This document shows positions 21,246-31,397 of a DNA stretch of 64,000 nucleotides, in pieces. The notes under the pieces were generated by a model. The model made no database searches. It saw only the letters and a program-made list of their open reading frames with translations, and was not told the DNA's origin. A program made the position numbers and the translations under genes. How positions within the stretch are numbered: position 1 is the stretch's first letter; each line of letters opens with the position of its first letter. The stretch is from Stenotrophomonas aracearum. GTDB taxonomy: Bacteria; Pseudomonadota; Gammaproteobacteria; Xanthomonadales; Xanthomonadaceae. Location: the NCBI RefSeq assembly GCF_031834615.1, contig NZ_CP115543.1, positions 3,173,001 through 3,237,000 of the forward strand, given 5' to 3'.

Positions 21246-21251
21246 AGCGTA
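21246..21251 (-). promoter_or_regulatory. Putative -10 (TACGCT) for a leaderless transcript of the 21239 gene
   Basis: TACGCT on the minus strand ends 6 nt before the ATG at 21239, in the 29-nt gap after relA. The spacing is the same as at yoaA, recQ and the 57050 lipoprotein. Confidence 0.42.
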
Positions 21252-21268
21252 GCGCGGGTCACGTGAGC

Positions 21269-23422
21269 TCAGCCCAGACGCCGCGCGTCGCTGACCCCGG
21301 GCAAGGCATCCAGCTTTCCGAGCAGGTTCGACAGCTGCCCGTAATCGCTCACCTTGAGCCGCAGGCGCAGGTGCGCGCGACCGCTGTTGCGGACGTTGTC
21401 GCTGTGGATGTCCAGCACGTACGCATCTTCCTGCGCGATCAGGTTGGTGATGTCCTTGAGCAGCCAGCGCCGGTCAACCGCGTCGACCACCACGTCGACC
21501 TCGTAACCTCCGCCGGCCTGGCCCCATTCCACCGGCAGGATGCGCTGCGGGCTGGTCGCCGACAGGCGTGCCAGCGCGGCGCAGTCGGTGCGGTGCACGG
21601 TCACGCCACGGGTGCGGGTGAGGTAACCGACGATGGGTTCGCCGGCCACCGGCTGGCAGCAGCGTGCCAGCTGCACCAGCAGGTTGCCCACGCCCTGCAC
21701 GGTGAACTTGGACGTGCCCAGGCTGTCGCGGCGTGCGGTCGGCCGTGGCAGCACCGGCGCGGCCGGCTGGGTGGCGGCGCGTTCGGCCTCCAGCAGCGCG
21801 CGGCTGACCTGGTGCGGGCCGGTGTCGCCGAGTGCCACCTGGATGTACAGGTCGTCCACGCTGTCGGCGTGGAACTTGCGCGTGGCGATGGACAGGTCGG
21901 CCTGCTGCAGCCCGAGCCGCTTCAGTTCGCGGTCGAGCAGGTCGCGCCCGGCCTGCACGTTGCGCGCGCGGTCGAGCTTGTGGAACCAGCCACGCACCTT
22001 TTCGCGCGAACGGTTGCTGGCCAGGTAGCCGTTGGAGGCCAGCAGCCAGTCGCGGCGCGGGTCGGCCTCCTTGCCAGTGAGGATCTCCACCCGGTCGCCA
22101 CTACGCAGCCGGTAGGTCAGCGGCACGATGCGGCCGTTGACCTTGGCGCCACGGCAGCGGTGCCCGACCATGGTGTGTACGTGGTAGGCGAAATCCAGCG
22201 GCGTGGCACCCTGCGGCAGGTCCATCACCTCGTCCTTCGGACTGAGCGCGTAGACCCGGTCTTCGGTCAGCTCGGCATCCAGTGCACCGGCCAGTTCACC
22301 GCTATTGCCTTCCTGCGACTGCTCCAGCAGCTGCCGCATCCAGGTGATCTTGCGGTCGAAGGCCTTCTCCGCGCCTTTGCTGCCTTCCTTGTAGCGCCAG
22401 TGCGCGGCCACGCCGAGCTCGGCCTGCGCGTGCATGTCGTGGCTGCGGATCTGTACTTCGATGGTGCGCCCTTCCGGGCCGACCACGGCGGTGTGCAGCG
22501 AACGGTAGTCGTTGGCCTTGGGCCGGGCGATGTAATCGTCGAACTCGCTGGGCACCGGCGCCCACAGCGAATGCACCACGCCCAGCGCGGCGTAGCAGGC
22601 CGCCACGTCCTTGACCATCACCCGCACCGCGCGGATGTCGTACAGCTGTTCGTAGGCCAGCCGCTTCTTCTGCATCTTCCGCCAGATGCTGTAGATGTGC
22701 TTTGGACGCCCACTGACCTCGGCCTCGATGCCCTGCGCGAGCAGCTCCCGCGACAGCACCTTCTTGACGTGCTCGACATAGCGCTCGCGCGCCAGCCGGG
22801 TTTCGTCGACTTCGCGCGCGATGCGGCGATAGGTCTCCGGCTCCAGGTGGCGGAACGCCAGGTCTTCCAGCTCCCACTTCAGCTGCCAGATGCCCAGCCG
22901 GTTGGCCAGCGGCGCATGGATGTCGCGGGTCAGCTGGGCCAGCGCGCGGCGCTCTTCCTCGGGCAGGCGGTCGGCCGCGCGCATCCGCGCCAGCTGCCGG
23001 GCCAGCAGGATCGGCACCACCCGCAGGTCGTGGATGATCGAGAGCAGCAGCCGGCGCAGACCTTCGCTGTTGCGCCCGGCGTCCCGCCCGGCATGCAGTG
23101 CCCAGACCTGGTCGGCCGCATCCAGGCCGTCCAGCAGCCCGACCACCGCCGCCTTGTGGCTCCCCAGTGGCAACCCCTCCAGCCCGGCGCGCAGCCACGG
23201 CAGGTCGAACAGCAGCGCCGCCAGCAGCGCGCTGTCGTCGGCCGAGAGCAGGGCCAGTGCGTCCAGGGTGTCGGCCAGCACCGGCCACGCTGCGGCTTGG
23301 GTGTGGTCGGCGTCGTCAGCCTGCCAGCGCTGCAGCAGCGCGTCGCGCAGCATGGCGGGCAGCGCGGCGGCCGAGGGGCGGTTCAACAGGCCATCCAGGC
23401 CGGGGACGGAAGCGCGGTTCAC
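21269..23422 (-). CDS. relA: RelA, (p)ppGpp synthetase (monofunctional)
   Basis: A 717-residue RelA/SpoT-family protein starting with GTG. The N-terminal pseudo-hydrolase domain lacks the catalytic His-Asp pair (the region reads FDLPW near residue 72). The synthetase domain carries EFDD at 293-296, the EXDD signature of monofunctional RelA rather than the RXKD of bifunctional enzymes, followed by NDYRSLHT. A TGS domain (about 385-447) and a C-terminal ACT domain (from about 645) follow. It makes pppGpp on stalled ribosomes during amino acid starvation. Confidence 0.94.
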   Translation of the reverse strand: MNRASVPGLDGLLNRPSAAALPAMLRDALLQRWQADDADHTQAAAWPVLADTLDALALLSADDSALLAALLFDLPWLRAGLEGLPLGSHKAAVVGLLDGLDAADQVWALHAGRDAGRNSEGLRRLLLSIIHDLRVVPILLARQLARMRAADRLPEEERRALAQLTRDIHAPLANRLGIWQLKWELEDLAFRHLEPETYRRIAREVDETRLARERYVEHVKKVLSRELLAQGIEAEVSGRPKHIYSIWRKMQKKRLAYEQLYDIRAVRVMVKDVAACYAALGVVHSLWAPVPSEFDDYIARPKANDYRSLHTAVVGPEGRTIEVQIRSHDMHAQAELGVAAHWRYKEGSKGAEKAFDRKITWMRQLLEQSQEGNSGELAGALDAELTEDRVYALSPKDEVMDLPQGATPLDFAYHVHTMVGHRCRGAKVNGRIVPLTYRLRSGDRVEILTGKEADPRRDWLLASNGYLASNRSREKVRGWFHKLDRARNVQAGRDLLDRELKRLGLQQADLSIATRKFHADSVDDLYIQVALGDTGPHQVSRALLEAERAATQPAAPVLPRPTARRDSLGTSKFTVQGVGNLLVQLARCCQPVAGEPIVGYLTRTRGVTVHRTDCAALARLSATSPQRILPVEWGQAGGGYEVDVVVDAVDRRWLLKDITNLIAQEDAYVLDIHSDNVRNSGRAHLRLRLKVSDYGQLSNLLGKLDALPGVSDARRLG

Positions 23423-23529
23423 AGCATCATGCAGGAAAGACAGAGAGCCCTACACTAGCGCTGCTATCGTTGGCGGACAATCACAAGCGTTGCCCGTACC
23501 TGTCACCGTTCAATTCCTGGAGAGCTGCC

Positions 23530-24066
23530 ATGCGTTTTACCCGTCTGAGGTTGTTGGCCTGTGCGGCCGTCCTGCTCGGCCTTTCCGGGCACGCGCTCGC
23601 CCAGCGCGTGGTCGGCGGCGACCTGCAGCAGCAGATGTCGCCGGCGGAGTTCAAGGCGGCCGGCCTGGACAAGCTGAGTCCGACCGAACTGGCCGCGCTC
23701 AACGGCTGGCTGCAGGGCAAGGTTGCGGCGGTCACCGCCGACGTGCGTGAACAGGTCCGCGAGCAGGTGCGCGAAGAGGCCCGCGAGGAAGGCCGCCAGG
23801 AGGTGATCGTGAAGAACCGCGGGTTCTTCGACTTCGGCAGCAAGGAGCCGATCACCAGCACGCTGCAGGGCGATTTCCGCGGCTTCGGCAAGGGCTACCG
23901 CTTCGTGCTGGCCAATGGCCAGGAGTGGGAACAGACCGACACCACCCAGCGCGCCGGGTCGCGCAAGCCCACGCCGGCAGTGACCATTTCGCCCGGCATG
24001 GTGGGGGTGTGGTACATGCAGGTCGAAGGCGTCAACCTGCGCGCCAAGGTGCAGCGGGTGAAGTGA
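23530..24066 (+). CDS. Small secreted protein with a charged coiled-coil segment
   Basis: A 178-residue protein with a signal peptide cleaved after HALA (about residue 25) and a GGAG ribosome site. Residues about 70-95 are a strongly charged helix of VREQVREQVREEAREEG type. The C-terminal half is beta-rich and contains GQEWEQTD and PGMVGVWYMQVEG, resembling small OB-like secreted domains found in Xanthomonadaceae hypotheticals. It is divergent from relA. Function not recognised. Confidence 0.75.
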   Translation: MRFTRLRLLACAAVLLGLSGHALAQRVVGGDLQQQMSPAEFKAAGLDKLSPTELAALNGWLQGKVAAVTADVREQVREQVREEAREEGRQEVIVKNRGFFDFGSKEPITSTLQGDFRGFGKGYRFVLANGQEWEQTDTTQRAGSRKPTPAVTISPGMVGVWYMQVEGVNLRAKVQRVK

Positions 24067-24075
24067 AACCTGCCA

Positions 24076-24098
24076 CCCCGCGCCACGCCGGCGCGGGG
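24076..24098. terminator. GC-rich hairpin between convergent genes
   Basis: Nine-base arms (CCCCGCGCC at 24076-24084, GGCGCGGGG at 24090-24098) enclose a 5-nt loop in the 44-nt gap between the 23530 gene and hrpA. There is no T-tract on either strand, so it is at best a weak bidirectional terminator or mRNA end protector. Confidence 0.4.
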
Positions 24099-24110
24099 TA
24101 GCTGTTGCCG

Positions 24111-27100
24111 TTACGCCTGGCGCAGCGCCGCCACGCGCTGGGCCAGTTTCTTGGCGGAAATGCCGGTCTTCGCGCCGAGCTCCTGCGCGAACAACGACAC
24201 GCGCAACTCTTCCAGGTCCCAACGCAGGGCCTGCCACTGCGGGCGCTCGCGCAGCCCACGTGCCTGCGCCTCGTCCAGCGCGTCCAGGAACGGCCGCAGC
24301 TCCAGCATCCGCGCCTGGTCGCGCGGCGGATCGCGCTTGGCACGTTCGCTGCGCAGGATCATCGCGCGCAGGTAGCGCGGGTACTGGGCCAGCGCATCGG
24401 CCGGGGTGTCGCGCAGGAATCCGGGATGGACCAGCGCGGCGAGCTGCTGCTCCAGGTCGTCCAGGTTGCCACGCGCCCAGCCCATCAACGGCGCTTCCAG
24501 CAGTGGCTTGAGTTCGGCCACATGGGCCAGGATGTTCTCGGCCAGCTTCAACCGCGCCATCGCCTCGCCGAACAGTTCGCGGCCGGCGGCGTCGCGCCGT
24601 TTGGCGAACGCACCCGGATCGCGGATCTCGCCCAGGCCCTCGGCCAGCACGGCATTCATCGCTGCATCGACCAGGTCGCCGCGCAGGCGTTCCTGCGATT
24701 CGATCGCCGCATACAGCAGCCCGGTCTTGGGCGGCACCGGCAGCTGCTTGCGCGCCTGCTTGGCCTTGTCGGCCAGCGCGATCTCCAGCAGGCGGCGCAC
24801 GCCGCGCGGATGCTGTTCCAGCGCTTCATTGCGGTCGGCGAAGATCCGCAGCGAGGCGGTCTCGCCCGCATCGACCAGGGCCGGATAGGCCGGCACGCCG
24901 GCTTCACCGGGCACCTGCAACGGGATCGCGGCGGCCGGGAACTCGCGCAGCCCTTCGGCGGCGAGTGCGCGCCCGGCGCGCTGCGCGAACGCATCGCCGG
25001 CCTGCTCGCCGAAGCGCGCGCGCAGCGCATCCAGATCGCGGGACGCGGCCAGCAGCGTGCCCTGCGCATCGTGCAGGCGCAGGTTCATGCGCAGGTGCGC
25101 GTCCAGCGCGGTTTCGTCGAAGTCCAGCGCACTCACCTGCGCGCCGGTGGCGCGCGACAGGAAGCGCGCCAGCTCACCACGCAGGTCGTCCGCGGTCGGC
25201 GCCGGGAACGCCTCGGCGAAGGCACGGCCGAAGTCCGGCGCCGGCACGTAGTTGCGCCGCATCGCCTTGGGCAGGCTGCGGATCAGCGCCGAGGCCTTGT
25301 CGGCCACGAAGCCCGGCGCCAGCCACGAGAGCCGTGCCGGGTCCAGCGCGTTGAGCAGGTGCAGCGGCACGTCCAAGCTGACGCCGTCGTCCTCGCTGCC
25401 CGGCTCGAAGCGGTAATGCAGCGCCAGCCGCGCGTCGCCCAGCGGCAGGTACTTCGGATACCGCTCGGCATCGCTGCCCTCGCCGGGCAGCAGATCGCCC
25501 AGCGACCAGGCCAGCGCGCGCCGTTTTTCCGGGGCCAGGCCTTTCCACCATGCATCCAGGCCGGTGGCCGAGTGGATCTCGGCCGGAATCCGGTCCAGGT
25601 ACCAGCGGGCCTGCCAGTCCTCGTCGGCGACGATACCGGCGCGGCGCAGCTTGGCCTCTTCCTCGCGCGCCTGTTCCAGCACCTTCAGGTTGTCGGCGAT
25701 GACGCTGGCGCGGGTGTTGATCTCACCGCTCACCAGCGCCTGGCGCACGAAGATGTCGTGCGCTTCGCCCGGGGCGATGCGGCCGTAATGCACCGGCTTC
25801 TTCGGGGCGAGCACCAGCCCGAACAGGCTGATCTGTTCCGAGGCCAGCACCTGGCCCTGCGCGCGCGACCAGTGCGGGTCGAAATGCTTGCGCAGCAGCA
25901 GGTGCGGCAGTTCGGCAATGACCCAGTCCGGCTCGATCGCGGCGTTGGTCAGGCCCCACACCTTCTGCGTGTCCAGCAGGGTCGCGGCCAGCAGCCACGG
26001 CGGCGGGCGCTTGGCCATCACCGAGCCCGGGAACGGCAGGAAACGTCGCTGGCGCGGGGCCAGGAAATCGCCCTTGTCGCTGCGGTGGCCGACCTGGGTG
26101 GGCAGGCCGGCGATCAACGCGCGGTGCAGCGTCTGGTAGGCGTTGGCGCGCACGCGTTCGCTGAAACCGGAACGGGCATCTTCGGCCGGTGCTGGCGCAG
26201 CGGCGGGCGCAGCGACGGGCGGCGTTTCACTCTTGCCCTCACGAGCCAGCCGCGCGGCGCGGTGCTGCTGGCCCCGGGTGGCCTTGGCCTTGGCCGCGTC
26301 ATCGCGTACCGGCGCCGGCGCCGACGAACCGGCCAGCAGCGGCGCCATCGCGCTCTCCACCGGCTCTTCGTTCCAGCCCAGTTCCTCGCACAGCACGCGC
26401 AGCTGGCGGTGCAGCTCGCGCCATTCGCGCATGCGCAGGAAGCCGAGGAAATGGCGCTCGCACCAGCCGCGCAGCTTGGACTGGGTGAGGTCTTCGTGGG
26501 CCTGGCGATAGCCTTCCCACAGGCGCAGCACGCCGACGAATTCAGAGCGCCCGTCGGCGAACAGCGCATGCGCGTTGTCGGCGGCGGCGCGGGCCTCGGG
26601 CGGCCGCTCGCGCGGGTCCTGGATACCCAGGAACGAGGCGATCACCAGCATCGGCCGCAGGCAGCCCTGCGCCTGCGCGGCCACCAGCATGCGGGCCAGC
26701 TTGACGTCCACCGGCAGCCGCGCCATCTGCCGCCCGATCGGGGTCAGCCGGCGCTCGGCATCCACCGCGCCCAGTTCGCCGAGCTGCTGCCAGCCGTCGG
26801 CGATGGCGCGCTCATCCGGCGCCTCCAGGAACGGGAAATCCTCGATCCGGCCCAGGCCCAGCTGCAGCATGCGCAGGATCACCCCGGACAGGCTGGAGCG
26901 GCGGATTTCCGGGTCGGTGAATTCGGCGCGCGACTGGAAATCGGCTTCCGAGTACAGGCGGTAACAGATACCTTCTGACACGCGCCCGCATCGGCCCTTG
27001 CGCTGGTTGGCGCTGGCCTGCGAAATCTCCTCGATGTGCAGGCGGTCCAGCTTCTGGCGCGGGCTGTAGCGCTTGACCCGGGCCAGCCCGGGGTCGATCA

Positions 27101-28214
27101 CGTAGCGGATGCGCGGCACCGTGAGCGAGGTCTCGGCCACGTTGGTGGCCAGCACGATGCGGCGCTTGCTGCCCGGGTTGAACACCAGGTCCTGGTCTTT
27201 CACCGACAACCGCGCATACAGCGGCAGCACGTCGGTTTCGCGGTACTTGCGTCGCTCCAGCGCCTGGTGCGCATCGCGGATCTCGCGCTCGCCCGGGAAG
27301 AACAGCAGGATGTCGCCGCGCGGGTCGCTGCGGGTGATCTCGTCCACTGCGGCCACCACCGCATCGTTGACCGTGCGTTCGCCGTCGCGGCCGCCGTCCG
27401 CATCACCGCCGCCCTCGCCTTCCAGCGGGCGGTAGCGCACTTCCACCGGGAAGGTGCGGCCTTCCACGCTGATCACCGGCGCATCGTCGAAATGCTGGGC
27501 GAAGCGCGAAGTGTCGATGGTCGCCGAGGTGACGATCAGCTTGAGGTCCGGGCGCTTGCGCAGCAGCTGCTTGAGGTAGCCCAGCAGGAAGTCGATGTTG
27601 AGGCTGCGTTCGTGCGCTTCGTCGACGATCAGCGTGTCGTACTGCGACAACCAGCGGTCGCTGCTGATTTCTGCCAGCAGGATGCCGTCGGTCATGAACT
27701 TGATGCGGGTGTCATCGCCGACCCGGTCGGTGAAGCGCACCTGGTAGCCGACGGTGGTACCCAGCTCGGAATGCAGTTCCTGCGCCACGCGCGTGGCTAC
27801 CGCACGTGCGGCAATCCGTCGCGGCTGGGTGCAGCCGATCATGCCGGCCACGCCGCGCCCGGCGGCCAGGCACAGCTTGGGCAGCTGGGTGGTCTTGCCC
27901 GAGCCCGTTTCGCCGGCGATCACCACCACCTGGTGGTCGCGGATCAGCGCGGTGATGCGCTCGGCTTCACGCGCAATCGGCAGGCTGTCGTCCAGAGTGA
28001 TCGATGGCAGGTTCTGCGCCCGCGCCTGGCGCCGCTGTACCGAGGCCTGCAGCGCCTGTTCGAAGGCCGCCGCAACGCCCGCATCGGCCGGCTTGGCGCG
28101 CAAGCGCGAGAGCAGGCCGAGCAGACGACCGCGGTCCCGGCTCATGGCCCCGTCAATGGCGGCCTGCTGCGAAGAGAAGGACGAAGCGGCAGGTTGTTTG
28201 ATAGCTGTCATCAA
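24111..28214 (-). CDS. hrpA: HrpA, ATP-dependent RNA helicase (DEAH box)
   Basis: A 1367-residue helicase. Walker A is GETGSGKTTQ at 101-110, the DEAH box is at 198-201, SAT is in VTSATIDTSRF, and the C-terminal motif is NQRKGRCGRVSEG. Helicase-associated and OB domains follow, then the long C-terminal extension (DUF3418) typical of HrpA. A Pro/Ala-rich insert sits near residues 640-700. It acts in rescue of stalled ribosomes and mRNA processing. Divergent from dps across an 86-bp AT-rich gap. ATG-ATG at the start makes the exact first codon uncertain by one residue. Confidence 0.95.
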   Translation of the reverse strand: MMTAIKQPAASSFSSQQAAIDGAMSRDRGRLLGLLSRLRAKPADAGVAAAFEQALQASVQRRQARAQNLPSITLDDSLPIAREAERITALIRDHQVVVIAGETGSGKTTQLPKLCLAAGRGVAGMIGCTQPRRIAARAVATRVAQELHSELGTTVGYQVRFTDRVGDDTRIKFMTDGILLAEISSDRWLSQYDTLIVDEAHERSLNIDFLLGYLKQLLRKRPDLKLIVTSATIDTSRFAQHFDDAPVISVEGRTFPVEVRYRPLEGEGGGDADGGRDGERTVNDAVVAAVDEITRSDPRGDILLFFPGEREIRDAHQALERRKYRETDVLPLYARLSVKDQDLVFNPGSKRRIVLATNVAETSLTVPRIRYVIDPGLARVKRYSPRQKLDRLHIEEISQASANQRKGRCGRVSEGICYRLYSEADFQSRAEFTDPEIRRSSLSGVILRMLQLGLGRIEDFPFLEAPDERAIADGWQQLGELGAVDAERRLTPIGRQMARLPVDVKLARMLVAAQAQGCLRPMLVIASFLGIQDPRERPPEARAAADNAHALFADGRSEFVGVLRLWEGYRQAHEDLTQSKLRGWCERHFLGFLRMREWRELHRQLRVLCEELGWNEEPVESAMAPLLAGSSAPAPVRDDAAKAKATRGQQHRAARLAREGKSETPPVAAPAAAPAPAEDARSGFSERVRANAYQTLHRALIAGLPTQVGHRSDKGDFLAPRQRRFLPFPGSVMAKRPPPWLLAATLLDTQKVWGLTNAAIEPDWVIAELPHLLLRKHFDPHWSRAQGQVLASEQISLFGLVLAPKKPVHYGRIAPGEAHDIFVRQALVSGEINTRASVIADNLKVLEQAREEEAKLRRAGIVADEDWQARWYLDRIPAEIHSATGLDAWWKGLAPEKRRALAWSLGDLLPGEGSDAERYPKYLPLGDARLALHYRFEPGSEDDGVSLDVPLHLLNALDPARLSWLAPGFVADKASALIRSLPKAMRRNYVPAPDFGRAFAEAFPAPTADDLRGELARFLSRATGAQVSALDFDETALDAHLRMNLRLHDAQGTLLAASRDLDALRARFGEQAGDAFAQRAGRALAAEGLREFPAAAIPLQVPGEAGVPAYPALVDAGETASLRIFADRNEALEQHPRGVRRLLEIALADKAKQARKQLPVPPKTGLLYAAIESQERLRGDLVDAAMNAVLAEGLGEIRDPGAFAKRRDAAGRELFGEAMARLKLAENILAHVAELKPLLEAPLMGWARGNLDDLEQQLAALVHPGFLRDTPADALAQYPRYLRAMILRSERAKRDPPRDQARMLELRPFLDALDEAQARGLRERPQWQALRWDLEELRVSLFAQELGAKTGISAKKLAQRVAALRQA

Positions 28215-28300
28215 TCGAATCGTTTAATACGTATGAGTACTACTGAAGGTTAGTCTGATCTATTGTGAAGACCATCCACTCCACGAAGAGGAACTCCCCC

Positions 28301-28867
28301 ATGGCGAAGACCAAGTCCCCGGCCAAGCCCAAGGCCACCAAACAGAAGCTGGCTGCCTCGGCCGCGTCCCTGCCGGCGGCGCCCTCGGCCCCGAACATCG
28401 ATATCGGGATCAAGGTGGGCGATCGCAAGAAGATTGCCGACGGGCTGGCGGCCTTCCAGGCGGACGCGTTCACGCTCTACCTGAAGACCCACAATTTCCA
28501 TTGGAACGTGACCGGCTCGATGTTCAACTCGCTGCATGTCATGTTCGAAACCCAGTACACCGAGCAGTGGGCGGCCCTGGACGACGTGGCCGAGCGCATC
28601 CGCGCCCTGGGCTTCAACGCCCCCGGCTCGTACCGCGAGTTCGCCGCCCTGACCTCGATCGCCGAGGAACCGGGCCTGACCAACAGCGCCGACTGGCGTG
28701 AAATGGTACGCCAGTTGGTGGTTGCCAACGAGGCCGTGTGCCGGACCGCCCGCAAGGTGCTGGACGTGGCCGACGACGCCGACGACGCCCCGACCGAAGA
28801 CCTGATGACCCAGCGCCTGCAGACCCACGAGAAGTACGCCTGGATGTTGCGCTCCCTGCTGGCCTGA
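28301..28867 (+). CDS. dps: Dps, DNA-binding ferritin-like protein
   Basis: A 188-residue Dps with a Lys/Ala/Pro-rich N-terminal tail (likely DNA-binding) and the ferroxidase region (THNFHWNVTG, then DDVAERIRALG). The start at 28301 follows GAGGA; an in-frame ATG 12 codons upstream lacks a ribosome site. It oxidises and stores iron and protects DNA under oxidative stress and in stationary phase. The upstream gap is much more AT-rich than its surroundings, as expected for a strong regulated promoter, but I could not identify an OxyR site. Confidence 0.94.
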   Translation: MAKTKSPAKPKATKQKLAASAASLPAAPSAPNIDIGIKVGDRKKIADGLAAFQADAFTLYLKTHNFHWNVTGSMFNSLHVMFETQYTEQWAALDDVAERIRALGFNAPGSYREFAALTSIAEEPGLTNSADWREMVRQLVVANEAVCRTARKVLDVADDADDAPTEDLMTQRLQTHEKYAWMLRSLLA

Positions 28868-28878
28868 TCGGCCCCCTG

Positions 28879-28949
28879 GTAGTGCCGGCCGCTGGCCGGC
28901 TCCACGCGGTGCCCGGCATCGCCTGGAGCCGGCCGGCGGCCGGCACTAC
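28879..28949. repeat. SMAG-type REP pair (head-to-head GTAG palindromes)
   Basis: The element opens with GTAGTGCCGGCCGCTGGCC and closes with its near-inverse ending CTAC. The two hairpin units are opposed across about 20 nt. This is the Stenotrophomonas GTAG repeat form, located between dps and recQ. Confidence 0.85.
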
Positions 28950-29001
28950 GGGGTCCCCCGCACCGCCTCGCGGTGATTTCCTACGGGATCGGTGGCCTCG
29001 G

Positions 29002-29018
29002 CGCGCTAAACTAGCGCG
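29002..29018 (+). promoter_or_regulatory. Perfect dyad with a TANNNT -10 abutting the recQ start codon
   Basis: CGCGCTA and TAGCGCG flank AAC and end exactly where the recQ ATG begins at 29019. TAAACT (29007-29012) inside it fits a -10 placed 6 nt before the ATG. There is no Shine-Dalgarno. It may be a leaderless promoter, an operator, or both. Confidence 0.5.
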
Positions 29019-30821
<1,803 letters not shown>

Positions 30822-30854
30822 TGCCTCTGCGCCCTCCCAGACCCACGTCCAGAC

Positions 30855-30906
30855 TTGAATCGGCCGTTCAGGCAGGGGTGCGCACGCACCGCGTTGCCGG
30901 TAAGGT
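30855..30906 (+). promoter_or_regulatory. Candidate promoter/operator of copLAB
   Basis: TAAGGT (30901-30906) lies 7 nt before the copL ATG at 30914. A perfect 14-bp dyad, GGTGCG-CA-CGCACC (30877-30890), covers the place where a -35 would sit. TTGAAT is further upstream at 30855. The layout suggests a metal-responsive regulator at the -35 position, but no known box was recognised. Confidence 0.42.
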
Positions 30907-30913
30907 GGCGCCC

Positions 30914-31300
30914 ATGTCTGCCGGTGGCCTGCTCCTGCGCGTGGTCTTGATGCTCAGCCTGTTGCTCAACGGGCTGAACGCGGCCATGGCCGGGCCCATG
31001 GTGCTGGAGATGGCGCAGGCGCCCGCCGTGCAGCAGGCTGCCGCGCCGCCCTGCCATGGCGAAAGCCACGCGGCCCTGCCCACTGCCCCCACCGGGACCG
31101 ACGACGCCCAGGCCCGTGAAGATAGCGAGCACTGCAAGATCAAGGACTGCCTGCGCAATTGTGCCCAGCAGCCCAGCCTGACCGCGCAGATCGCCTGGCT
31201 TCCGATCCCGCCGCCGTTGTTCCAGGCGCCGTTGCCGGTCGCGCAGTCCAGCCTGCCCAGCCTGCCGCTGGATCGCATCACCCGCCCTCCCATCGCCTGA
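30914..31300 (+). CDS. copL: CopL-like metal-binding regulatory protein
   Basis: A 128-residue small protein with an N-terminal hydrophobic signal-like segment and Cys/His/Met residues: CHGESH in the middle, then HCKIKDCLRNC. It sits directly before copA and copB, as in the Xanthomonas copLAB operon, where copL is required for copper-induced expression of copAB. Sequence is poorly conserved in this family, so the call rests on position, size and Cys/His content. The chosen start has a -10-like hexamer at -7 and no ribosome site. Confidence 0.72.
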   Translation: MSAGGLLLRVVLMLSLLLNGLNAAMAGPMVLEMAQAPAVQQAAAPPCHGESHAALPTAPTGTDDAQAREDSEHCKIKDCLRNCAQQPSLTAQIAWLPIPPPLFQAPLPVAQSSLPSLPLDRITRPPIA

Positions 31301-31397
31301 GCGCGCGTTCACCACGAACGCCTGCGTAACGCGATGCCGTGCTGATGCACGCGCGTCCTTTCGGCACCTGCGCGTGCCCTTTGGATCCGGAGTTGCA

